This document shows, in pieces, positions 26,821 to 35,784 of a stretch of DNA of 64,000 nt (positions are counted from its first letter, which is position 1; every line of letters starts with the position of its first letter). The DNA lies in NCBI GenBank assembly GCA_045587185.1, contig JAZNBS010000050.1:1-64000 (forward strand). The letters are read 5' to 3'. The notes under the pieces are model-generated. The model ran no database searches, had not been told where the DNA came from, and saw only the letters and a list, made by a program, of their open reading frames with translations. Position numbers and translations under genes: made by a program. Origin of the DNA: UMGS172 sp045587185. GTDB lineage: Bacteria > Bacillota > Clostridia > Oscillospirales > Acutalibacteraceae.

Positions 26821-27492
26821 ATGCGTGACGATATCACAAGTATTCCTATAAGTGAGGTCTTTGAGCCTAAGGACGGTTGTCCAGTTTGCCGACTGCGTGA
26901 TATGTTGGAAGAGCGTTCAGTAACCTATATCACGGGAGCCGCTATGATGGAGCCTGATGTGAGAATTGAGACCAATAAGAAAGGTTTTTGCCATCTTCAT
27001 TACAAGCAGATGCTTGAAAACAGCAAACAGTTGACCATTGCTTTGATTTTGCAAAGCCATCTTGCCCAGATTGCAAACGACGGTGTTACAAAGTCGCCTA
27101 ACGGCCGTTTCGGTAAAAAAGAACCCGTTAAAAAGACCTGTTTTGTTTGTGAAAAACTTGAACGTAATATGGAGCATATTATCAATAACATCTGTGTTTT
27201 GTGGGAGAAGGAAAAGGAATTCAGAAACCTTTATTCCGAGCAACCTTTTATATGCCTTGAGCACAGTAAGATGCTGACCGCGTCCTCAGGTGTGATTTCG
27301 GGTAAAAACCGCCGTGAGTTTCAAAAGGTAACCGAGAAGTTATCACTTGAATATCTTGTTGCGCTTGCGGGCGATTTAAAGCATTTCAGTGATATGTTTG
27401 ATTACCGCAGTAATGGGGAAGAGGACTGGGGAAATTCCAAAGATTCGGTTGAACGCACCATAAAATATCTTACAACAAGAGATGTTGACTAA
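26821..27492 (+). CDS. DUF6062-like protein with two CxxC...CxxH modules
   Basis: A 223-residue cytoplasmic protein of unknown function. Two similar halves each hold a CxxC followed about 40-50 residues later by CxxH: CPVC (about 18-21) with GFCHLH (about 58-62), and CFVC (about 103-106) with FICLEH (about 142-147). The pattern suggests two structural zinc sites. The linker includes a basic KKEPVKKT. AGGTGA lies 6 bases before ATG 26821. Last gene of the lon operon, with a strong terminator behind. Confidence 0.65.
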   Translation: MRDDITSIPISEVFEPKDGCPVCRLRDMLEERSVTYITGAAMMEPDVRIETNKKGFCHLHYKQMLENSKQLTIALILQSHLAQIANDGVTKSPNGRFGKKEPVKKTCFVCEKLERNMEHIINNICVLWEKEKEFRNLYSEQPFICLEHSKMLTASSGVISGKNRREFQKVTEKLSLEYLVALAGDLKHFSDMFDYRSNGEEDWGNSKDSVERTIKYLTTRDVD

Positions 27493-27496
27493 ATAG

Positions 27497-27532
27497 AAAG
27501 ACAGAGAACATTTTATTTGTTCTCTGTCTTTT
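27497..27532. terminator. Bidirectional terminator between the lysA operon and ogg
   Basis: A 14-bp perfect stem (AAAGACAGAGAACA / TGTTCTCTGTCTTT) with T runs outward on both strands. It serves the plus-strand operon and the minus-strand ogg gene. Confidence 0.9.
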
Positions 27533-27533
27533 T

Positions 27534-28373
27534 TTAAGTTTTCTGATTTCTGATATAGTTAAAAAGATACTGTTGGGCGATACCTGCGTATTGCTCGGCA
27601 CACTCTGGGAATTTGCCATTGAAATATTCATCAATAGCGCGTTTTATCCATACATCTTTGGGTAAAGCGTCTATACGTTGAAAACCGAAAAGCAAAGTGC
27701 AGTCAGCCACTTTTACGCCAACACCTGTTATTTTCATAAGTTCCGCACGTGCCGTATCGGTGTCAGCCGTTGCAATCAGTTCAAGGTCAATGTCACCGTT
27801 TATATATTTTTTTGCACCGTCAATTATGTATCTTGCCCTGAATCCTGCGCGGATGGGTGATAGGTCTGCGACGGTCAGCGATGCAATTTTTTCAGCAGTT
27901 GGAAAGTTAAAACCGCCGTTTTTAAGCGGTTGGCCAAAGTTTTCGCAAAGACGGCTTATTATACCTTTTATTCTCGGTATATTGTTATTTTGAGAAATAA
28001 TAAATGAACATAACGCTTCCCATGTGTCCTGTTTTAAAATCCTGATACCTTTGTTTTGTGCGGCGGCACTTTTTAATATTGTGTCGTTTGATATTGTGTC
28101 GATTATCTTCCCGTAATCGCGGTCAATATCAAGATATTTGCGCCATTTTTCCTCATACTCCGAAAGAGAGCAATCATAAAGCGTAATTGTGCCGTCATTA
28201 TGGCCAACACGCAGTTTTCTGCCCAGCGCTATGCCAACCCATGAGGTTTCGTCAAACGGTTCCCAGCGAAATGCCTGACCGCAATCAAATGTTTCACTTA
28301 GACCAAAGTGCTCAACGCCCGTTATTATAACATTCCCATTCTTTTCAATGGCTGTTGGATTGTATTTGTTCAT
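27534..28373 (-). CDS. ogg: 8-oxoguanine DNA glycosylase/AP lyase (OGG1 family)
   Basis: A 279-residue HhH-GPD DNA glycosylase. The N-terminal OGG domain (ETFDCGQAFRWEP at about 28-40) precedes the helix-hairpin-helix ITGVGVKVADC with the Schiff-base lysine K221, and the catalytic Asp D240 in LPKDVW. It removes 8-oxoG from oxidised DNA and nicks the strand. Start ATG 28373 follows GGGGTGA; an in-frame ATG 21 bases upstream has no good site. Single-gene unit. Confidence 0.9.
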   Translation of the reverse strand: MNKYNPTAIEKNGNVIITGVEHFGLSETFDCGQAFRWEPFDETSWVGIALGRKLRVGHNDGTITLYDCSLSEYEEKWRKYLDIDRDYGKIIDTISNDTILKSAAAQNKGIRILKQDTWEALCSFIISQNNNIPRIKGIISRLCENFGQPLKNGGFNFPTAEKIASLTVADLSPIRAGFRARYIIDGAKKYINGDIDLELIATADTDTARAELMKITGVGVKVADCTLLFGFQRIDALPKDVWIKRAIDEYFNGKFPECAEQYAGIAQQYLFNYIRNQKT

Positions 28374-28687
28374 TTTTTCACCCCAATTCGTCAATTAAAT
28401 TATACTTTATTTTCGAGAACAATGCAATCGTAAAAGTCAAGCAAATTTTTGAAAGAATTACAATTTGTAGGGTTACATAAATCCTAAAATTATGTAAATA
28501 TAGGTCGAAATGAGCAGTAAATATAACAGTTTTTAGACTTTTCCACAAAGTTATGCACAAGTATTATGTAAACCGATAATTACAAACTGTATTATTTTCA
28601 AAAAAATGAAGAAATTTCCTTGACAAAGTATGAACGGCAATTTATATGTCAAAAATACCGTAAAGAGAGTGCGAAAGGAGAATATTT
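28374..28687. promoter_or_regulatory. Divergent intergenic region upstream of the spoIIG cluster
   Basis: This 314-base AT-rich region separates ogg from the 28688 gene. A promoter-like TTGACA at 28620-28625 with TATATG at 28643-28648 (17-base spacer) could drive the 28688-spoIIGA-sigE cluster. GGTCGAA at about 28503-28509 is one mismatch from the Spo0A box TGTCGAA. TTTTCCACA and TTATGCACA near 28540-28560 resemble DnaA boxes, but there is no other sign of an origin. Confidence 0.4.
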
Positions 28688-28984
28688 TTGCTTAGGGGAG
28701 TAAATAAATATATTATTGAAATAAACGATGTAGGCAGTGAGTTTTTTGAGAAGGCTTTGTTTTTTGTAAAGGCGAACAATACAACAGCCAACTCAAAACT
28801 TGAAAAAGAGGCACAAAAAATAATGGAAAGTTTTTTTGATGTGAAAGCGGGCGAGGGTCATACAGGGTATCTGCGGTACACTGAACAGAAAAAACAGAAC
28901 AGGAAGAAGAATCTTGTGTTTTCAATCTGTATCACAATAGTTGCAACCGCGGTTGCAACGGCCATATTTTTTGCATTTAATTAA
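28688..28984 (+). CDS. Small single-pass membrane protein upstream of spoIIGA
   Basis: A 98-residue protein starting at TTG 28688, 7 bases after the strong GGAG site at 28677-28680. Residues 1-65 are soluble (KYIIEINDVGSEFFEKALFF...), then a basic stretch (about 68-76) and a C-terminal membrane helix (about 77-97, SICITIVATAVATAIFFAF). It appears to be a tail-anchored cytoplasmic protein of unknown function. Similar small proteins with the VIEI...EYFEKA pattern occur in Clostridia. It lies about 90 bases before spoIIGA. Confidence 0.65.
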   Translation: MLRGVNKYIIEINDVGSEFFEKALFFVKANNTTANSKLEKEAQKIMESFFDVKAGEGHTGYLRYTEQKKQNRKKNLVFSICITIVATAVATAIFFAFN

Positions 28985-29076
28985 ATTGTTTTCAGTGACA
29001 CGCTTTGACAAATTCTGCTATATCAAGGGATGTATAATAATCAAGTAATTAAGCCTTGATAAAAGCGGTGGTATGC

Positions 29077-29934
29077 GTGGTAATTTATGTTGATGTTCTG
29101 ATTTTCTTAAACACTGTGGTGGATTTTCTGATATTGAGTGCCGTTGCGTGTATATTTAAAACCGTTACGGTCACATGGCGAAAAACGGTTGCCGCTTTTG
29201 TTTCGGCACTATTTTCGCTTTACATATTTTTACCGCCGTTACCGTTTTTTACGGAACTTCTTATGCGGCTGATTTCATCCGCTTTGGCAGTGGTTATCTG
29301 TTTCGGTTTTCGAACTTTAAGAAGATATATACGCTTTTTATTTATGTTTTACGCAGTTTCTTTTATCTATGCCGGTGCAATGCTTGGGATATATATAATG
29401 TTAAAACCGTCATCAATGTCGGTCAACAATGGCATTGTATATTTTGATATTTCACCGCTTATGCTTATTACTTTTTCTTTTGTGATATACCTTGTCACCG
29501 TAATTTTCAAAAAGTTGTTTTTTAAACAAGCATCATTTGCAAAACGTTGTGAGGTTAAACTGAAAGTTGGTTTAAAAGATATTGAATGTGTTGCTATGGT
29601 GGATACGGGACATACATTGAGCGATGCTTTTTCGAACAGTGCCATTATAATAATTGACCGTAAAACCGCAGTTGCTTTATTTGGTGAATATGATACCGAG
29701 AAAATGCTGTGTCTTTTACCGCCATTTGACGAATTTCTGAAACCAAGATTTAATGTTGAACTTACCAGAACAGTTTCTGGTGAATCTGTATTGCCTGCCG
29801 TAAGGCTGGACAGTGCAAAAATCACTGTAGATAAAAGAATGTTCATCAGTCATAAACCGATAGCAGTAATCAGCGGTGACGTGCTAGGGGATGATTATTC
29901 AGTGATAATTCCGCCTGAGGCACTGACCGTTTGA
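29077..29934 (+). CDS. spoIIGA: Sigma-E processing peptidase SpoIIGA
   Basis: A 285-residue protein with five N-terminal membrane helices (1 to about 150, beginning VIYVDVLIFLNTVVDFLIL) and a C-terminal aspartic-protease-like domain with VDTGHTLSD (about 170-178), carrying the catalytic Asp, and later ISGDVLGDDY. At the septum it cleaves pro-sigma-E after activation by SpoIIR from the forespore. The start is uncertain: GTG 29077 gives the family N-terminus, with GTG 29068 as an alternative. sigE follows after 16 bases. Confidence 0.9.
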   Translation: MVIYVDVLIFLNTVVDFLILSAVACIFKTVTVTWRKTVAAFVSALFSLYIFLPPLPFFTELLMRLISSALAVVICFGFRTLRRYIRFLFMFYAVSFIYAGAMLGIYIMLKPSSMSVNNGIVYFDISPLMLITFSFVIYLVTVIFKKLFFKQASFAKRCEVKLKVGLKDIECVAMVDTGHTLSDAFSNSAIIIIDRKTAVALFGEYDTEKMLCLLPPFDEFLKPRFNVELTRTVSGESVLPAVRLDSAKITVDKRMFISHKPIAVISGDVLGDDYSVIIPPEALTV

Positions 29935-29950
29935 ATGATAGGAGATAGTT

Positions 29951-30673
29951 ATGAAAATAATTGCAACAAAACTAAGTGTGATAATCAAAAATATTTTAAA
30001 AAAATTGGGTCTTGTCAACTCCAGTTTTTACATAAACGGTCCTGAAACCTTGCCGCCACCGTTGTCTGCTGAAGAAGAAAATGAATTGTTAATATTGTTG
30101 CAAACCGAAAAAGGGACATATGCACGTGAAAAACTTATTGTTCATAATTTAAGGCTCGTTGTTTATATTGCCCGAAAGTTTGACGCGGTTGGCGCATCGG
30201 TTGAGGACCTTATTTCAATAGGCACAATCGGGCTAATTAAGGCGGTAAACACATTCAGACCCGAGAGGAATATAAAACTTGCTACATATGCTTCAAGATG
30301 CATTGAAAACGAAATTCTGATGTATATGCGCAAGACAACCGTTCTTAAAACCGAAATTTCTATTGATGAACCGTTAAATGTTGATTGGGACGGCAATGAA
30401 CTTCTGCTTTCGGATATATTGGGCAGTGACGGAAACGAGGTTGGCGGAAGGGTTGAGCAGGAGGATGAAAAGCGTCTTCTGAATCTACATATAGCAAAAC
30501 TTTCTGAACGTGAAAGGGAGATTATGAGTATGAGATTCGGTCTTTCGGGTCAAAAGGAGCATACTCAAAAAGAGGTTGCGGATATTCTCGGTATATCACA
30601 ATCTTATATATCACGTCTTGAAAAACGTATAATTGCAAGACTAAAGAAAGAAATGGAAAAATCATATACATAA
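29951..30673 (+). CDS. sigE: Sporulation sigma factor SigE (pro-form)
   Basis: A 240-residue sigma-70-family factor for the early mother cell. The N-terminal pro-sequence (1 to about 30) includes FYINGPETLPPPLS, matching the cleavage region in Bacillus pro-sigma-E. Region 2 has LISIGTIGLIKAVNTFRPER and ATYASRCIENEILMYMR; region 4 has LSEREREIMSMRFGL and the HTH ISQSYISRLEKR. Cotranscribed with spoIIGA, its own processing enzyme. In many relatives sigG follows; here a terminator and a convergent gene follow instead. Confidence 0.97.
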   Translation: MKIIATKLSVIIKNILKKLGLVNSSFYINGPETLPPPLSAEEENELLILLQTEKGTYAREKLIVHNLRLVVYIARKFDAVGASVEDLISIGTIGLIKAVNTFRPERNIKLATYASRCIENEILMYMRKTTVLKTEISIDEPLNVDWDGNELLLSDILGSDGNEVGGRVEQEDEKRLLNLHIAKLSEREREIMSMRFGLSGQKEHTQKEVADILGISQSYISRLEKRIIARLKKEMEKSYT

Positions 30674-30674
30674 A

Positions 30675-30715
30675 AAAATCCCATCAAAACCACAGTGGCG
30701 TTTTGATGGGATTTT
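30675..30715. terminator. Bidirectional terminator between sigE and the amidase gene
   Basis: A 16-bp perfect stem (AAAATCCCATCAAAAC / GTTTTGATGGGATTTT) with a 9-base loop and outward T runs for both strands. Confidence 0.9.
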
Positions 30716-30718
30716 TAG

Positions 30719-33700
30719 TTAATCGGTGATTTGGGATGACGGTTGTTCCGATGGCTGAACAGTAGACGAGGGGGGTGTTGCAGGCTTTGGTATTGTCAAC
30801 TGCACCGAAACAAAGTAGTCAACAATACCTTGCGTCAATGCCTTGGCACATTCACTGTTAAAGTCGTCACGAATCATATCAGAGTATTCGTCAGCGTTTG
30901 TTATAAAACCGTTTTCGGTTAGAACAACGGGACAGTCGGTCTGACGGGCGGTGTAGAAATAATGCCATTTAACGCCGCTCCACTTTGTTTTTTTATAAAG
31001 TTTTCCGTCACCGTGGAAAGGTTTCGAACTGTTATAAATTTCATTGAGTTCTTCCGATGTGTAACTGTATATTGCATCGTTGACACGCTTTGCGGCGTTG
31101 GCCGAGAACGAATTAAAATGATAGGAGTTAAATGCTCTGGGACTAGATGAATCACTAGCGTTTCGGTGAATTGCAATACAGTAATCAGCCTTGACATCAC
31201 GCAACAGTTTCATACGTTGCTCGGATGTGGGATTGGTTTTGTTATCGTAACGGGTCATATAAACCTTGGCACCGATGGATTCAAGTTGTGCTTTGAGTTT
31301 CTGTGCCAGAATAAGATTCAGTTTCGATTCATTGAATTCAGGGTTACTGCCAGAAGCACCCTCGAATTCAGGGTTACTGCCAGAAGCACCCCCGTCATCT
31401 CCGCCGTGACCGACATCAATGGCAACCACAACACCGTCAAGGCGGTAGCCGTAAAGGTTGGAATTGTCAACCGTTATGACCGCGGGGTTAAGGAATGAGA
31501 ACACAAGTTGACCTTTATCGTTATATTCAGCACTCCAACCAAAGAACATTCCCGTCTTTCTTAAGTGTAAACGCAGGGTATAGTCTCCCTCGTTTTTTAT
31601 CCATTCCGCTTTTTTGAAAACAGGGTCACTTTCGGGAATAATAACACTTCCATCAACCAACGTTGTGTAACAGAATGTGATATCAATATGGTCAAAGGTT
31701 GCGCTGGCAATGGTGTAATCACGGTTGTTAGCCTTTTCACTCGTATATTTCTGAGGTTTAATATCAACCCTGAACGGTGCTTTAAACAAAGTGTCAAGTG
31801 TAATAAGGGTATGTCGTCCTGTGTTGGAAACATTTGATACACCTATTGTGTTGTGGTCGGGCAATGTTCCTTGATAAACATTCAAAACCTGAACACCTTT
31901 TGATGATTTGGTGTAAAGCATATTGCCGTAGCGCATTATCTTCATACTTCCACCGCTTGATGCAACAACACCTGATGAACAGTAGTCCACGGTACCTTTT
32001 GGCAGATAGTTATTGGTGGGTCTTGAATAGTCGCTGTTATCGGTTGAACTGAAAGTTTCGGCTTGCCAGTTTACAACCTCTGCAATATATTTGTTGCCTA
32101 CATTGACATACATTCCGCCTGACGGCATTTTCCAAGCTTCACCTCCGGTGGGCGCATTTGAAGCAGTGCCCGAGGAAGATGTTTCGGACGAAGAGGGTGG
32201 CAGCGGTCTTTCTTCTTTAATTACAACAATATTTCCGCCTGTCTTTGTTGCGTTACCGTATTTTGATTTTGCGGTAAATGTAACCTTTCCAAGTGAAAGG
32301 TCCTCATCATAAACTAACGGTAGTGAAATTCTTCCTGTGTAATTGCTGTAATCACCTTTCTTGTTACCACTCTCATCGATAATGGGTTCTTCGGAAAGGG
32401 TGACTGTTGTGTTTCCTAACTTGGCGGTTACGGTACCGCCTGAAATGGCAACGCAACTGACAAGCAGAATTGACTGACTTGGAAGTGTCTGCTTTTTGGT
32501 GGGTGAGATTTCGGTTATAACGGTGCGTTTGTAGGTGATTTTATAGGTTTCACTGACACCTTTATGCTCAATTACAAATGTATTAAGACCGTCTTTTAGC
32601 TCAAGGTCGGTTGAAAAATAACCCAGAACAGTTCGCTTTAAAACTTCTCCGTTAAGGGTCAATTTGAATTCGGGGTCAGATGCTCCGGAAAGGAGAACGG
32701 TGCTTTCAGACGTTGTAAAGGTCTTCTTTGTGGGTTTAGAAACGGAAAGTTCACGAAGTATGTAACTGTCGGTCAACAGATGCGAGAAATATTTTTTTAT
32801 TACATCACGGCTTTCGGTCTTGTCGTTTAAAAAATCGTGCCAACCGTCAAGCGTAAAGCCTTTGACATCAAGCGTATCCAACGCTTTAAGTTGTCGCAAT
32901 ATTTGGTCGGTCTGTTTCCAACCGTCTTCATTGCTTCCTATTTTGTCATAGGCAAGTTTACAGAAAATATCACCCTCAAGACCGAGTAAAGTGCGCCACT
33001 CTTCAAAATAAGTCATAAAACTTATTTCGTCACTCTCGGTGGAATAGGGGTCGTAAACGCAGACAAAATCACAGAAACCGCCGTTAAACCACTGCTGAAT
33101 ATTATAAATTGCCCTTTTAGGCATTTCGGTCTCATTAACCTCAACGCCGACATAAAGAGTGGGATTGGCTTTGGCAACAGCAAAATAAATGTCTCTCATT
33201 GCCATAGACATAACACTCTTTAGTTTTAACTCAGGTGTGTCTTCGGGCATGTCCTCAGGCAGAATGTAGACATTTTTCAACAAAAGTGCATCCGAGAAGT
33301 TTGCAAAACTGTTGTCGGACAAAACTGTGCAGATATTTTTCAAGTCCTGTTCATTGGCAAGACTTGATTTTATCAATGGGTGAATATCCAACACAGTGAT
33401 GACCGACAAACTTTGAGATTTTGCGTAGGTATAGAACTCTTTTAACAGTTCACCCAAGGGTGCCGAATAATTGTCTGTGGTGAAAAGAAGCCCGTCCTTG
33501 AAATTTAAGGTCAGTTCAATGGTGTCAAAACCGTCTGTCTTAATGCTGTCAATCAAGATTTTTGAAAGGTCGACGGCATCAGACGGTGTTGCATCGTCAA
33601 TTAAAAAATCTTCACCCGGTATGACTGAAACCGACTTGAATTCGGTAAGAGCCGCCTTTTCAACTATTTCCGGCTCAGGTTGGGGTGTTGAAACAAACGA

Positions 33701-33841
33701 GTCTGAGTTGTTTTGCGGGTTATTAACGGGTTTATCCTGTGTTAATGTAAAAATACCCACCCAAGCCGAGGATATTATGATTGTGATGACCAGAAGAATA
33801 GGTATTACATCTCTTATTGTTGCTTTAAATCCCTGTTTCAT
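30719..33841 (-). CDS. Large membrane-anchored cell-wall hydrolase: TIM-barrel-like domain plus N-acetylmuramoyl-L-alanine amidase
   Basis: A 1040-residue protein with an N-terminal membrane helix (about 12-32). Residues 60-400 look like a degenerate glycoside-hydrolase TIM barrel (VDLSKILIDSIKTDGFDTIEL, KGFTLDGWHDFL), followed by beta-rich domains (400-570), a Ser/Thr linker and a further beta region. The C-terminus is an Amidase_3 zinc domain: AIDVGHGGDDGG (about 804, first His), NESKLNLILAQKL (Glu), IAIHRNAS (second His) and LTENGFITN (catalytic Glu, about 972). A tandem 10-residue duplication (GASGSNPEF twice) lies between the first His and the Glu ligand. The tail is Pro/Ser-rich. A role in peptidoglycan cleavage, perhaps in sporulation, is inferred. 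Confidence 0.8.
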   Translation of the reverse strand: MKQGFKATIRDVIPILLVITIIISSAWVGIFTLTQDKPVNNPQNNSDSFVSTPQPEPEIVEKAALTEFKSVSVIPGEDFLIDDATPSDAVDLSKILIDSIKTDGFDTIELTLNFKDGLLFTTDNYSAPLGELLKEFYTYAKSQSLSVITVLDIHPLIKSSLANEQDLKNICTVLSDNSFANFSDALLLKNVYILPEDMPEDTPELKLKSVMSMAMRDIYFAVAKANPTLYVGVEVNETEMPKRAIYNIQQWFNGGFCDFVCVYDPYSTESDEISFMTYFEEWRTLLGLEGDIFCKLAYDKIGSNEDGWKQTDQILRQLKALDTLDVKGFTLDGWHDFLNDKTESRDVIKKYFSHLLTDSYILRELSVSKPTKKTFTTSESTVLLSGASDPEFKLTLNGEVLKRTVLGYFSTDLELKDGLNTFVIEHKGVSETYKITYKRTVITEISPTKKQTLPSQSILLVSCVAISGGTVTAKLGNTTVTLSEEPIIDESGNKKGDYSNYTGRISLPLVYDEDLSLGKVTFTAKSKYGNATKTGGNIVVIKEERPLPPSSSETSSSGTASNAPTGGEAWKMPSGGMYVNVGNKYIAEVVNWQAETFSSTDNSDYSRPTNNYLPKGTVDYCSSGVVASSGGSMKIMRYGNMLYTKSSKGVQVLNVYQGTLPDHNTIGVSNVSNTGRHTLITLDTLFKAPFRVDIKPQKYTSEKANNRDYTIASATFDHIDITFCYTTLVDGSVIIPESDPVFKKAEWIKNEGDYTLRLHLRKTGMFFGWSAEYNDKGQLVFSFLNPAVITVDNSNLYGYRLDGVVVAIDVGHGGDDGGASGSNPEFEGASGSNPEFNESKLNLILAQKLKAQLESIGAKVYMTRYDNKTNPTSEQRMKLLRDVKADYCIAIHRNASDSSSPRAFNSYHFNSFSANAAKRVNDAIYSYTSEELNEIYNSSKPFHGDGKLYKKTKWSGVKWHYFYTARQTDCPVVLTENGFITNADEYSDMIRDDFNSECAKALTQGIVDYFVSVQLTIPKPATPPSSTVQPSEQPSSQITD
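31334..31391. repeat. In-frame 30-bp tandem duplication inside the amidase domain
   Basis: A 28-base string beginning GAATTCAGGG occurs at 31334-31361 and again, identical, at 31364-31391. The 30-bp period adds exactly ten residues. Complete identity implies a recent slippage event or a contraction/expansion locus. Confidence 0.95.
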
Positions 33842-33843
33842 TG

Positions 33844-35349
33844 TTACTCCTGTTTTGCAGAAATTAGTGCCTGTTTAAAGTTATTTCTCTGAGCAGTGTT
33901 AAGCGCATCATCAGACATAAAGGATGAATACGCAAAAACAAAGACACCGTTGCATTTTGCTTTTTTTGAGTCTTTAGTTTGTCTTGCAATGATATCGTCA
34001 ACTGTTGACCATTCACCGCTAGAAAGGTCGGCAGAGGCATCGCCAATCTTATAAGCACCCAAACCAATGTATATTTTAACGTTTTTTGAGCGGTTAATTG
34101 ACATCCAAAGGTTTAAGAGATTGTTGAATTTGATGTTATCTCTCGGATAATTATAACCAAAATAAAGTTGGGGGACTATGTAATCAATATATCCGTCGGT
34201 CTGCATCCATTTTTTTAAATCAGCGTACTTAATTCTATAATTATCATCACTTCCGTCTTGCGAAATGTGGTAAGACGGACTTACACCAAAAAGTACATTG
34301 TTATTAGCCGATTTAACGGTACGGTACATCCCCGAAACCAAACTGCTGACATTGCTTCGACGCCAATCGTCAAGGGCTAATTGGCCACCTCTGAGTTTGT
34401 ATTCATCATACTCGTTTTTGTCAAAACCGTCGCCCACTGGGGTATCTGACGGATAAAAATAATCGTCAATATGTATGCCGTCAACATCATATTTTTCCAC
34501 AATCTCGCGAACACCGTTAAGAATGAGTTTTTGAACCTCTAAAACTGCGGGGTTAAAGTAAAGACGGCCGTCCCAGCTTAAAACATATCGGTCGTTTTTG
34601 GCGTCATTGTCACTAAGCCAGATACGCGCAGGGTGATTTTCTGCCAAGGTCATAACATTGGTGGAACCGAGTGTAACTCGATAAGGGTTAAGCCACGCGT
34701 GAATTTCAAGATTTCGGCTATGTGCGGCTTTTACCATATAGTCAAGTGCGTCATAACCCGGGTCCTTGCCTTGAGTACCGCTGAGGACAGAACTTATTGG
34801 AAAATAATCAGAATAATAAAGTGCATCGGCAAACGGACGAACTTGACATATAACGGTGTCAAAACCGTTTTCCACGGCTTTGTCAAACATTGTGTCAATT
34901 TTTGATTTAAATGATTGTGGACTGTCGTTTTTAAAATCAAGGTCCTGATATGAAAGCCATATTGCGGCGGAAAATCCGTCTTTTTGCGGTTGGGGATTGG
35001 GTTTTGTTTGAGAAGAAGTTGTACTGCCTGAATTTTGAGAACTAGAATTTTCGGAAGTTATTGATGATATAATTTCTGAAGAACTCAAAGTTTCAGAAGA
35101 AAAATTTGAATTAAAACTTTCGGTTGAAGTATTGGTTGAAATATTGGACGAATTGCTTTCAAATCCGTTAACCGAAGATGTGTTACTGCTTGAATCTGTG
35201 CTGTGTGTAACCGAAGAATTGTTGACTGTCAGGTTATCTTGTGAACCAACGATAAGTATACAGGCAACTGCGGTAAGAGTATATATAACGGCAACGGTTA
35301 CTGCAATCAAAAGAACTGTGGCACGTTTAAATCCGTTGGTATTAACCAA
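33844..35349 (-). CDS. Family 10-like glycosyl hydrolase (GHL10/UPF0748) membrane-anchored
   Basis: A 501-residue protein with an N-terminal helix (about 7-30), a Ser/Asn/Thr-rich linker (about 35-110) and a GHL10 barrel: AAIWLSYQDLDF, ENGFDTVICQVRPFADALYYSDYFP, EIHAWLNPYRV and the signature DVDGIHIDDYFYP (about 285-295) with likely catalytic acids. These enzymes are thought to cleave peptidoglycan or other glycans at the surface. AGGAGGG lies 8 bases before TTG 35349, so TTG is chosen over upstream in-frame codons. It is 2 bases upstream of the amidase gene, a two-gene operon for envelope hydrolysis. Confidence 0.85.
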   Translation of the reverse strand: MVNTNGFKRATVLLIAVTVAVIYTLTAVACILIVGSQDNLTVNNSSVTHSTDSSSNTSSVNGFESNSSNISTNTSTESFNSNFSSETLSSSEIISSITSENSSSQNSGSTTSSQTKPNPQPQKDGFSAAIWLSYQDLDFKNDSPQSFKSKIDTMFDKAVENGFDTVICQVRPFADALYYSDYFPISSVLSGTQGKDPGYDALDYMVKAAHSRNLEIHAWLNPYRVTLGSTNVMTLAENHPARIWLSDNDAKNDRYVLSWDGRLYFNPAVLEVQKLILNGVREIVEKYDVDGIHIDDYFYPSDTPVGDGFDKNEYDEYKLRGGQLALDDWRRSNVSSLVSGMYRTVKSANNNVLFGVSPSYHISQDGSDDNYRIKYADLKKWMQTDGYIDYIVPQLYFGYNYPRDNIKFNNLLNLWMSINRSKNVKIYIGLGAYKIGDASADLSSGEWSTVDDIIARQTKDSKKAKCNGVFVFAYSSFMSDDALNTAQRNNFKQALISAKQE

Positions 35350-35446
35350 AACCGTTCCCTCCTGAAAAAGATATTGAAACTTATATATAATTATATTATA
35401 ATGTTGATGAAATAACAATACTTAATTTACACAAAAGAGTGTTTAT

Positions 35447-35722
35447 ATGACAATAATCGACTATAATTTTTTGGTTTACATAGCAATTATATCCTTAATT
35501 TCCATAATTTTGACGGTTAGTGATAAATCAAAGGCGAAAAAACATCGATACCGTATCCCAGAGACGGTCCTGTTTTTGTTTGCCGCATTAGGTGGAAGCG
35601 CCGCAATGTACCTTACAATGTGTCTTATACGTCACAAAACGCAGAAAAACCGCTTTGTGTTCGGAATACCTTTGATTTTCTTTTTGCAGTGCTTTTGCGT
35701 TTATATTATTTATACACATTAA
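35447..35722 (+). CDS. DUF1294 small membrane protein
   Basis: A 91-residue protein with two to three membrane segments. The central SKAKKHRYRIPETVLFLFAALGGSAA and RHKTQKNRFVFGIPLIF match DUF1294, found alone or fused to cold-shock domains. Function unknown. It lies alone between the divergent hydrolase operon and the FMN riboswitch. Confidence 0.8.
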   Translation: MTIIDYNFLVYIAIISLISIILTVSDKSKAKKHRYRIPETVLFLFAALGGSAAMYLTMCLIRHKTQKNRFVFGIPLIFFLQCFCVYIIYTH

Positions 35723-35734
35723 CGCAAATGTCTA

Positions 35735-35763
35735 TTGACAAATTTGTCTTTTGGGAATATAAT
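35735..35763 (+). promoter_or_regulatory. Sigma-A promoter of the FMN riboswitch-ribU unit
   Basis: A perfect TTGACA (35735-35740), 17 bases, TATAAT (35758-35763). Confidence 0.88.
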
Positions 35764-35784
35764 TTACCGAGTAAATTAAATACT

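Noticed and set aside
28540..28562. TTTTCCACA and TTATGCACA, DnaA-box-like, as a chromosomal origin
   Set aside because: Only two imperfect boxes, no AT-rich unwinding element beside them and no dnaA/dnaN nearby.
31334..31391. Tandem repeat as a CRISPR or intergenic repeat
   Set aside because: Two copies only, within a coding frame, with a 30-bp in-frame period and no spacers.
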